NCBI GenBank assembly: GCA_021772355.1
Contig: JAJFMB010000214.1
Span: forward strand, 1 to 9,704
DNA: 9,704 nucleotides
Reading direction: 5' to 3'
Source of the DNA: Chlamydiota bacterium
GTDB taxonomy: Bacteria > Chlamydiota > Chlamydiia > Chlamydiales > JAJFMB01
The stretch's first letter is position 1. Each line of letters starts with the position of its first letter. The notes beneath the pieces are model-generated. The model made no database searches, was not told where the DNA came from, and worked only from the letters and a program-made list of their open reading frames with translations. The position numbers were made by a program, and so were the translations under genes. Shown here piece after piece: positions 1 through 5,395 of the stretch.

Positions 1-2
1 CT

Positions 3-1247
3 AACAGATTATCATCCCTTCCACATACAACAGGACAACTCTCTAAGTTAAAAACTCTCGACCTTGAGTCCAACAATTTCAGATCCCGTCCTTCCATAAT
101 AGGGCAACTTCTAAGCTTGAGATATCTAAACCTTCGTAATACCTGTCTCAGATCTCTTCCTCCATCAATTGGACGGCTTTCCAAGCTACAACATCTCGAT
201 CTCGCCAACAACAATCTTAGATCCCTTCCACATACGATAGGACAACTCTCCGAACTCAGAGAACTCGATGTTGATTATAACACCGAACTTAGCGACCTTC
301 CCGTCATTAGCTTAGGGCAAATCCCCGGCATCACCCATTTAGGCATTCGTTGCACGCAAATCCCTTCGCAACAACGAGATCAAGTCGTTGCTCTCTCTCA
401 ATCATTGAGAAAAAAATCAGCTTTACCTACCATTGCCAAACGCCTTTCCATATGGGCAACCTATGCTAAGTCCGATCTCAACCAGGACAAAATATTAGCT
501 CTTCCGGATGACCAAAAAACTGAGATAAACGAGTGGCTTTTTCGCTTAGAGAAAACACGAGATTTTAAGCATGCACAACAGAGAGTCGCTGTAATAGCGT
601 GCGCACTGTTGAAAAGTGTGCTTGACAATGGTGATTTTCGCGAAGCCTTTTTCAACCAAATTGCATTCAACAATACCGCTTGCGAAGATCGATCCGCCAT
701 GGCACTAAATGAGCTCTACACCTGTTGGAAGTTAACAACAGTTCTCGCTAAAACTAGTGATAGAGAAAAACTAAAGCTCATGACTGGCATTGCCAAAACC
801 CTGGCCTTGCGGGCGACAATTGACGACATCATTAAGAACAAAGAGGAAAAGCAGAATCACATTGAAGAAGAAAATACCGAAATTTTCCTCTACTATGAAA
901 CAGCACTAAGACAAAAACTAGAACTCTGTACAGCTATTGAAAATATGTATTACGATGAAATTGGAAAGCGTGATTGGATCAAAGAAGAGGACCTAGCCAC
1001 TGCCGTTAATCTCACCTATTTCAAACACCTCTTTAAGCTAGGACCCTTCGAAAATATGTACCAATCCGACGAAGCTCTCAATGCCGAACTAGAAAAAATC
1101 AGAGAAGAGTATGTCGATAAAATAAATAATCTCGACCCCTCTTTAGGATCTAAAAAATTCCTTGAACTAACCAAGACAATCGAGACGCAAAGAGAGCAAG
1201 CTATCATGGCTCGCGTTAAGCAGTGGTACGAGAAAAAAATTGGTTAG
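3..1247 (+). CDS. LRR-NEL E3 ubiquitin ligase effector, 5' end outside the window
   Basis: The frame is open from base 3, so the gene starts left of the window; 414 residues are visible. A TTG at 117 could be read as a start but lies inside the repeats. Residues 6-98 are leucine-rich repeats of the LPxxIGxLxxLxxLDLxxN type with a 23-residue period. From about residue 148 to the end the protein resembles the NEL domain of Shigella IpaH and Salmonella SspH/SlrP: a WLFRLEKT segment, then the catalytic motif CEDR (Cys227, codon 681-683, with Asp229), then the TEIFLYYETALRQKLEL helix (from Thr292) and a LGPFENM segment, all in IpaH order. NEL proteins are HECT-independent E3 ligases in which the Cys takes ubiquitin from a host E2, and the LRR selects the substrate and restrains the ligase. 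They are secreted by type III systems into the host. The N-terminal secretion signal is not visible. Family assignment is secure; substrate is unknown. Confidence 0.88.
   Translation, partial: NRLSSLPHTTGQLSKLKTLDLESNNFRSRPSIIGQLLSLRYLNLRNTCLRSLPPSIGRLSKLQHLDLANNNLRSLPHTIGQLSELRELDVDYNTELSDLPVISLGQIPGITHLGIRCTQIPSQQRDQVVALSQSLRKKSALPTIAKRLSIWATYAKSDLNQDKILALPDDQKTEINEWLFRLEKTRDFKHAQQRVAVIACALLKSVLDNGDFREAFFNQIAFNNTACEDRSAMALNELYTCWKLTTVLAKTSDREKLKLMTGIAKTLALRATIDDIIKNKEEKQNHIEEENTEIFLYYETALRQKLELCTAIENMYYDEIGKRDWIKEEDLATAVNLTYFKHLFKLGPFENMYQSDEALNAELEKIREEYVDKINNLDPSLGSKKFLELTKTIETQREQAIMARVKQWYEKKIG
18..296 (+). repeat. Intragenic leucine-rich repeat array, about 69 bp period
   Basis: Four in-frame units lie at 18-86, 87-155, 156-224 (each 23 codons) and 225-296 (24 codons), followed by a divergent unit from 297. 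Units 1 and 4 share nearly identical DNA around CTTCCACATAC and AGGACAACTCTC, closer than protein selection alone would need, which suggests unit duplication or gene conversion. More units probably continue left of the window. Confidence 0.85.
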
Positions 1248-1269
1248 CGTCTTTACTTATTGATGGCCA

Positions 1270-1304
1270 GGATTAAAGCTTTTTTATAAAAAATGCAATA
1301 ATCC
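1270..1304 (+). terminator. Hairpin behind the LRR-NEL gene, possible terminator
   Basis: GGATTA (1270-1275) pairs with TAATCC (1299-1304). Inside it, after a 2x2 mismatch, GC plus six T pairs with six A plus GC, with one bulged T. It starts 22 bases after the stop codon. No clear T-run follows on the plus strand, so termination activity is uncertain. Confidence 0.3.
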
Positions 1305-1371
1305 CTTGCTCCTTATCTATTCACCCCAAGCTTTTTTTACTAGCAGCCTGACGAGAATCTTCTTCCAATTC

Positions 1372-1401
1372 TTGAATCCTCTCTTTACCTTTAAATAATA
1401 T
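1372..1401 (+). promoter_or_regulatory. Candidate sigma-70-type promoter of the FliO-like/dnaQ operon
   Basis: TTGAAT (1372-1377) and TAATAT (1396-1401) are 18 bases apart, 42 bases before the first start codon. Each hexamer matches consensus at four of six places. The same -35 hexamer, TTGAAT, appears in the candidate promoter of the opposite operon at 9208-9213. Confidence 0.35.
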
Positions 1402-1431
1402 CTAGATTCGCGCTATTGTACATTTTTACTT

Positions 1432-1436
1432 GGAGG
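1432..1436 (+). promoter_or_regulatory. Ribosome binding site GGAGG
   Basis: GGAGG sits seven bases before the ATG at 1444 and fixes that start. It is the strongest Shine-Dalgarno site in the plus-strand operon. Confidence 0.8.
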
Positions 1437-1443
1437 TTTTCTC

Positions 1444-1947
1444 ATGACCAAATCAGTACGCGTTGTGCTTTTTATGGTATTACTTTTCGGCTCTCTGGGA
1501 GCTCAGGAGAATCAGACGAGCCCGCCGCCTGTTGAAGAATCAGCTACTCCACCTAAAAGAGCGGAATCTCATCTGCCTGCCTATTTTTTGGAGGAGCTAG
1601 AAAAGACCGAAGAGGAGGGAGAAGGTAGCCGTTTTTTCAGAGAGTTTGTGAATATGATGATCACGCTCGGTTTTATTATCGGTGTGCTCTTCCTGCTGCT
1701 TTGGGTATTTAAACGCATGCTCCACACTCGTTCACAACAGTTAAATGTTCAAAGCCATATCAAAATTCTGGAGCAGCGTTCGTTGACTAATAAAACAACG
1801 CTATTTTTACTGGAAATTGATGAGCAAAATATCCTTATTGCAGAATCAGCGAGCGGCATTACGCATCTAACAGAATATAATCGCCCCGAAACACCCTCTT
1901 CGTTCGAGAACCTAATGACAGAGAAGCAACAGGAAAGGGAAGAATAG
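1444..1947 (+). CDS. FliO-like single-pass membrane protein
   Basis: 167 residues. Residues 5-20 form a signal-peptide-like hydrophobic stretch ending LGA before a Pro/Glu-rich segment (21-65). A second hydrophobic helix lies at about 70-89 (MMITLGFIIGVLFLLLWVF) and is followed by basic residues. Residues 105-146 carry the pattern IKILEQRSLTNKTTLFLLEI...NILIAES..GITHL. This matches the FliO/MopB family pattern (a hydrophobic helix, then IxVLExRxLGxKxSLxLVEVGxxxLLLGVS). FliO helps assemble the FliP part of the flagellar export gate; type III injectisomes usually lack it. The gene leads an operon that also encodes a type III chaperone-like protein, which suggests a role in the chlamydial secretion apparatus (inference). 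The acidic C-terminus (EKQQEREE) looks unstructured. Family assignment is from pattern only; another small membrane protein with a similar C-terminal sheet is possible. Confidence 0.62.
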   Translation: MTKSVRVVLFMVLLFGSLGAQENQTSPPPVEESATPPKRAESHLPAYFLEELEKTEEEGEGSRFFREFVNMMITLGFIIGVLFLLLWVFKRMLHTRSQQLNVQSHIKILEQRSLTNKTTLFLLEIDEQNILIAESASGITHLTEYNRPETPSSFENLMTEKQQEREE

Positions 1948-1976
1948 GTTGCCCAAATTTGCTGTAAGGAACTAAA

Positions 1977-2174
1977 ATGGCACTAACTTTTACCAACCAA
2001 GTGAAAAAAATGATTGTTAGAACTCTCCTTATTTTTGTTAGTTTATTTGCTCTTACGGCTTGTGCCCAGCGTGATTTCTATGACGATGACTACAATTGCT
2101 CCGTCATGCCACTAACGAACAATCCTGATTTAACAAATGAAAAAACCGGTCTACTCCCCCAAATGGGCTATTAG
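1977..2174 (+). CDS. Small lipoprotein
   Basis: 65 residues. A basic N-terminus (KK at 10-11) leads into the hydrophobic run IVRTLLIFVSLFALTAC, with the lipobox LTAC placing the lipidated cysteine at residue 29 (codon 2061-2063). The mature part is only about 37 residues, acidic near its start (DFYDDDYN). The ATG at 1977 is supported by AAGGA six bases upstream (1966-1970); the internal ATG at 2010 would give a more typical short signal peptide but has no ribosome site. It sits 29 bases after the FliO-like gene and two bases before the chaperone gene, so it is surely co-transcribed. No recognised family. Probably periplasm-facing, attached to inner or outer membrane. Confidence 0.78.
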   Translation: MALTFTNQVKKMIVRTLLIFVSLFALTACAQRDFYDDDYNCSVMPLTNNPDLTNEKTGLLPQMGY

Positions 2175-2176
2175 GA

Positions 2177-2635
2177 ATGATTGATCTAAAGTTAGAGCCT
2201 ATACTCAAGTATCTACGCGAACAAAAATACGACGCTAACTTACAAACAGAAACGCAGCAGATCTATCTGATCTTCAAAATTCTGCAAAAAGACTTTCCTG
2301 TTTTCATCCGCGTTTTTGATAGCCAGGATTTACTCCAGCTTTTAGTTTTTATGCCCTGCGCCTTTCGTGAGAAAGTGGCAGGAGATTGCGCAAGACTCTT
2401 GCATTTACTAAATAAAGAGCTCGACCTTCCAGGTTTTGGTATGGACGAGTCCTCCGGAGCCCTTTTTTATCGTTTATCCATCCCTTTCTTTGGTAAGACC
2501 TTTGATGAAAAGCTGCTGGATGGTTTTCTTGGATCAATGAAGCAACTCTCTGAAACTCTATATCCTGCGATTGAAGCCGTCGCGTCGGGCGCCGCAACTT
2601 TTGAAGACATCCTAAAAAAAGCCGAGGCCAAATAA
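2177..2635 (+). CDS. Type III secretion chaperone-like protein, Mcsc (CT260) counterpart
   Basis: 152 residues, slightly acidic, no signal or membrane helix. The layout (N-terminal helix ILKYLREQKYDANLQTET, then strands QQIYLIFKILQK and FPVFIRVFDS, a helical middle and a final helix) fits the CesT/SycE-like or YbjN-like chaperone fold. In C. trachomatis the gene directly before dnaQ (CT261) is CT260, published as Mcsc, a chaperone that binds Cap1 and CT618 and docks at the C-ring protein CdsQ. The same neighbour relation is seen here, so I infer an Mcsc counterpart. The start lies two bases after the lipoprotein stop without a good Shine-Dalgarno site, which points to translational coupling. 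Its stop overlaps the dnaQ start by one base (TAATG). Confidence 0.65.
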   Translation: MIDLKLEPILKYLREQKYDANLQTETQQIYLIFKILQKDFPVFIRVFDSQDLLQLLVFMPCAFREKVAGDCARLLHLLNKELDLPGFGMDESSGALFYRLSIPFFGKTFDEKLLDGFLGSMKQLSETLYPAIEAVASGAATFEDILKKAEAK

Positions 2636-3336
2636 TGCCTTTACGTCCCATTTTCTACGATACTGAAACAACCGGAGTCAAAGCAGAAAGAGATTATATC
2701 ATCGAACTTGCTGCCTACGATCCTGAGTTAGACAAAACCTTTGAACAGTTGATCAACCCTGGCTGCCCCATTCCTTCCGAGGCGACTGCAATTCATCATA
2801 TCAGCGACGAGATGGTAAAAGACTCCCCCTCTTTTGGAGATGTGGCTAACGACTTTGTCAACTTTTGTGAAGGAGAAACGGTACTTATCGCGCACAATAA
2901 TGATGGGTTTGACGTCCACTTTTTACGAAAGGAATTTTCAAGAAACGATCTCACAATGCCCTCCTGGAAATTCTTTGACACCCTTAAGTGGGCCAGACGC
3001 TACCGTCCCGATATTCCTAGACACTCCCTGCAGTTTTTACGGGAAATCTATGGCATCCCCGCAAATAACGCTCACCGCGCGCTTGATGACGTGATCGTTT
3101 TGCATAAGGTCTTTGAGCATATGACCGATGATCTATCTATGGATGAAATCTATCAATTAATGAACAAGCCCAAACAGATTCAACATATGCCTTTTGGCAA
3201 GCACCAAGGTCAGCCACTTAGCCGCGTCCCCAAAAACTATATCAAATGGCTACAGGAAAATGGCGCTCTCGATAAAGAAGAAAACCAACAGCTGCGTGAA
3301 AGCTTTGAAAAGCTCGGGCTACTCGCAACCGTATGA
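2635..3336 (+). CDS. dnaQ: DnaQ-family 3'-5' exonuclease with C-terminal DUF3820-like module
   Basis: 233 residues. The DEDDh exonuclease fold occupies about 1-165: Exo I FYDTETTG with Asp9 and Glu11; Exo II IAHNNDGFD with Asp93; Exo III NAHRALDD with His147 and Asp152. All four metal ligands and the general-base His are present, so the nuclease should be active. Residues 185-230 (MPFGKHQGQPLSRVPKNYI..WL) match the small DUF3820 module often found behind such exonucleases. The protein resembles the proofreading epsilon subunit of DNA polymerase III, but the extra module also allows a repair or RNA-trimming role. GAGG seven bases before the ATG supports the start. In Chlamydia this place is held by CT261 (dnaQ). 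Its stop overlaps the next gene by four bases (ATGA). Confidence 0.9.
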   Translation: MPLRPIFYDTETTGVKAERDYIIELAAYDPELDKTFEQLINPGCPIPSEATAIHHISDEMVKDSPSFGDVANDFVNFCEGETVLIAHNNDGFDVHFLRKEFSRNDLTMPSWKFFDTLKWARRYRPDIPRHSLQFLREIYGIPANNAHRALDDVIVLHKVFEHMTDDLSMDEIYQLMNKPKQIQHMPFGKHQGQPLSRVPKNYIKWLQENGALDKEENQQLRESFEKLGLLATV

Positions 3337-4118
3337 ACATCTGTATCGTCGGCTTGGGATACATTGGACTCGCTCTTGCTGATTATCTGTCGTCCCAAGG
3401 GCACAGCATCACAGGCACCACCCGCAATGCCTCACGTCTTGAAACACTCTCCAATACATGCAATCACATTGTCCTACTAGAAAAACCCTCCGACTTAGAG
3501 AAAGCATTTCAGAATCAAGAAATTGTCATCATCACCGTAGCTCCTGACCGCTATCAACTTAAAGATTACGAAGAAACATATCTCGAAACAGCCAAGACTA
3601 TTGTTGGCTCACTCCCCTCAAGCGTAAAGCAGATCATCTATACAAGTAGCACCTCTGTTTACGGCAATTGTAATGGGGATTGGGTCGAAGAAACACGCCC
3701 TCTAGCCCCCACAAGTCCCCAGGCAGACATTTTATGCCAAACTGAGCAAGTATACCAACAATCAAAAACTCCAGCATGCATACTAAGACTAGGAGAGATC
3801 TACGGCCCAGCCCGTGAATTTCTCGATAAACTACGCACTATGTCCCAGCCTCGCCCAGGTGACGGAAGCAACTTTATGAATATTATCCATCGCGACGACA
3901 TCATTAAAGCGATCGACTTTGCCATCGAAAACAACCTCGACGGCGTCTTTAATCTGTGTGAGGAACGACATCCCACGCGCAAAGCCTTTTATGATCAACT
4001 TTGTCATGACGCAAACCTACCTCCCATCACATGGGACCCATCAATTAAAAGCGTCCACGGCGGCAGCAAGCGGATCAACTCCCGCAAGATCCGCGACGCA
4101 GGTTTGGCAGTTGAATAG
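3333..4118 (+). CDS. Atypical SDR, YeeZ-type NAD(P)-dependent epimerase-like protein
   Basis: 261 residues. The Rossmann start MNICIVGLGYIG has the GxGxxG dinucleotide-binding glycines (7, 9, 12). Then come IIYTSSTSVYG (strand plus conserved Ser/Tyr region), ILRLGEIYGP, and NIIHRDDIIKAI, all typical of atypical short-chain dehydrogenases of the YeeZ/SDR_a5 group. The usual catalytic YxxxK is not seen where expected (ADILCQTEQVYQQ), as is common in this group, so reductase or epimerase activity is uncertain and substrate is unknown. Family members usually end RLxxLGWxxxYPxYRxGL; this one stops shortly after SRKIRDAGL, so the last few residues are missing. Start overlaps dnaQ as ATGA, with no Shine-Dalgarno site, so translation is coupled. 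From memory, the Chlamydiaceae have no such gene at this place. Confidence 0.8.
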   Translation: MNICIVGLGYIGLALADYLSSQGHSITGTTRNASRLETLSNTCNHIVLLEKPSDLEKAFQNQEIVIITVAPDRYQLKDYEETYLETAKTIVGSLPSSVKQIIYTSSTSVYGNCNGDWVEETRPLAPTSPQADILCQTEQVYQQSKTPACILRLGEIYGPAREFLDKLRTMSQPRPGDGSNFMNIIHRDDIIKAIDFAIENNLDGVFNLCEERHPTRKAFYDQLCHDANLPPITWDPSIKSVHGGSKRINSRKIRDAGLAVE

Positions 4119-4165
4119 TGGATTTTCAAGCCTTATCCTTAGACAAAGTACTGCGTTAAACACTA

Positions 4166-4228
4166 TCAAACCACGTATGGCATACCCGCATTAGGATACT
4201 TCTGATGGAATTCTTTAATTCCCTCGTT
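4166..4228 (-). pseudogene. Relic of the 3' end of a second queC copy
   Basis: Read on the minus strand, the last 20 codons plus TGA line up without gaps with the end of the intact queC at 4709-4771: NEGIKEFHQKYP against NEGIKEFYQRYP, then PYVV-stop against PYMA-stop. I count 12 of 20 residues and 41 of 63 bases identical, with many differences at third codon positions. Upstream (higher coordinates) the frame stays open to 4294 but the similarity stops and the cysteine motif of QueC is absent, so only the tail survives. It is not expressed as a protein by anything visible here. Confidence 0.72.
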
Positions 4229-4353
4229 TTTTTTACGTTTCCTCTCTAAACGGGATCTATTCAATTTTTCTTCTGTACTATTCCAAAACAGCCACTAGAG
4301 CTCTTAAAATCCAAAATTAATATAAATCTAACATCAGATTAATAATAATTCTT

Positions 4354-4359
4354 TATAAT
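4354..4359 (+). promoter_or_regulatory. -10 box TATAAT before the small gene at 4393
   Basis: A perfect TATAAT lies 33 bases before the start codon in a very AT-rich stretch (about 4305-4392). No good -35 hexamer is present at 16-18 bases. The short inverted pair AATCT (4325-4329) and AGATT (4336-4340) occupies the -35 area and might bind a regulator, though it is short enough to be chance. Confidence 0.45.
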
Positions 4360-4392
4360 TAATACATATAAAGCAATAAATGAGGTTTTTTT

Positions 4393-4623
4393 ATGGTTAG
4401 TCCTGCCACTAGCATACCATCCGCTCAATTAGCTCAGAACGCATGTACTGTTGATGCAAATATGAGGAATTTTAACGGTAGAAGGGTAAGTAATGAAGGT
4501 AAATCTAAAGCCATTGATCCCAAGCTTTTTCAACGTATGAATCACCATGTGTCGAATCTGCCATTCGCCCCTCAATGCCCAGGTGCTCCAAAGTTGCCCT
4601 CTCAGAGTTTATCCTTGAGCTAG
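4393..4623 (+). CDS. Small protein of unknown function, possible secreted effector
   Basis: 76 residues; not recognised. The start is supported by GAGG (4382-4385) seven bases upstream and by a TATAAT box at 4354. The N-terminus MVSPATSIPSAQLAQN is rich in Ser, Thr, Pro and Ala and lacks a hydrophobic signal peptide, a composition common in chlamydial type III substrates. The middle is basic (RRVSNEGKSKAIDPKLFQR), and the end is rich in Pro and Ser (PFAPQCPGAPKLPSQSLSLS). No membrane helix. It stands alone between two converging operons, in a stretch bounded by the queC relic and the intact queC. It may be a lineage-specific gene or the surviving start of a longer effector; no continuation of the frame is seen after the TAG. 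Confidence 0.5.
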   Translation: MVSPATSIPSAQLAQNACTVDANMRNFNGRRVSNEGKSKAIDPKLFQRMNHHVSNLPFAPQCPGAPKLPSQSLSLS

Positions 4624-4708
4624 AGAAATACGTGTAGAAAGACTTACAAATATCAATGACTAGAGTTAATACCTTTGTGCCCTCTTTAGAGCGCTTAATT
4701 AAATGATA

Positions 4709-5395
4709 TCAGGCCATGTATGGCAACTTTATCTCTGGGTACCTCTGGTAAAACTCTTTGATACCCTCATTCCTCAAAGTACATGCCGGGCACACTTGAC
4801 AACCAAGCTTGGGGATTCCCTCATAACAGGTGATGGTCTCTTCGAGAAGATAAGGCAAGATATCTAGTTGATGGGCAAGCTCGAGAGTTTGCAGTTTGGT
4901 CATTTTAACCAGAGGCGTGCGAATCTCAAAGTGAGGATTATCGAGATCGATCTTTAGGATCTCTTCCATTTTATCAAAGTAGGTACGGGAGCAGTCGCGA
5001 TATCCGGAATTTGCCTCTTCCACTTCAATGACACCAAGGTAGATCGCTTGAGCACCAAGATGGTGCGCGTGGATGGCTGCAATGCGGGCCATCAGACCAT
5101 TACGCCCGACGACCAAAGTGTTTGGCGCGCTACCTTCCGCGTGACAGATTTGCTCTGATTTATTGAGGAGAGCGTTTGAAGTGATTTCCTGAAGGCAGTC
5201 AATTGCTAGTACGGTATGATCAATACGCAAGTCACCGGAAATCTTTTTTGCCTGTTGTAATTCTTGAGAGTGACGTTGGTTATAAGCGAAGGATAGACTT
5301 AAGATGTTGTTGTGACCAAATTCTTTAGCTGCGAGCGCTAGACAAAGCGAAGAATCCATCCCCCCGGAGTGCACAACGATGGCTTTTTTACGCAT
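4709..5395 (-). CDS. queC: 7-cyano-7-deazaguanine synthase QueC
   Basis: 228 residues, the normal length. QueC converts 7-carboxy-7-deazaguanine to preQ0 with ATP and ammonia, in queuosine (tRNA) biosynthesis. The ATP-binding PP-loop is HSGGMDSS (9-16). FAYNQRHSQEL (36-46), VVGRN (95-99) and a SGYRDCSRTYF segment match the family. The zinc cysteines are Cys190, 199, 202 and 205 in CYEGIPKLGCQVCPAC. The frame is open further upstream to 5557 inside msbA, but family alignment fixes the ATG at 5395, which overlaps the msbA stop by eight bases; an AAGGAA lies 13 bases upstream. No queD, queE or queF is in the window. It is the last gene of the minus-strand operon, and a decayed tail of a second copy lies 480 bases beyond its stop. 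Confidence 0.94.
   Translation of the reverse strand: MRKKAIVVHSGGMDSSLCLALAAKEFGHNNILSLSFAYNQRHSQELQQAKKISGDLRIDHTVLAIDCLQEITSNALLNKSEQICHAEGSAPNTLVVGRNGLMARIAAIHAHHLGAQAIYLGVIEVEEANSGYRDCSRTYFDKMEEILKIDLDNPHFEIRTPLVKMTKLQTLELAHQLDILPYLLEETITCYEGIPKLGCQVCPACTLRNEGIKEFYQRYPEIKLPYMA

Noticed and set aside
117..1247. A TTG at 117 as the true start of the LRR-NEL gene
   Set aside because: The same frame runs open to the left edge and encodes further LRR units in register, so 117 is internal.
1277..1338. AAGCTTTTTT occurring twice (near 1276 and 1329) as a mobile-element scar
   Set aside because: The copies are ten bases of AT-rich sequence with no further similarity or inverted ends, so chance is sufficient.
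1324..1401. A 26-codon open stretch on the minus strand reading KERIQELEEDSRQAASKKSLG before a stop
   Set aside because: It looks protein-like and charged, but has no start codon, no ribosome site and a stop just upstream; 26 open codons are expected by chance and I recognise no family. A remnant cannot be excluded.
2349..2651. A 100-codon minus-strand frame opposite the chaperone gene
   Set aside because: No family pattern, low-complexity basic composition, and fully covered by a supported gene on the other strand.
4624..4708. A terminator between the small gene and queC
   Set aside because: I see only short palindromes (TTAATTAA, AGCGCT) and no stem followed by a T-run on either strand.
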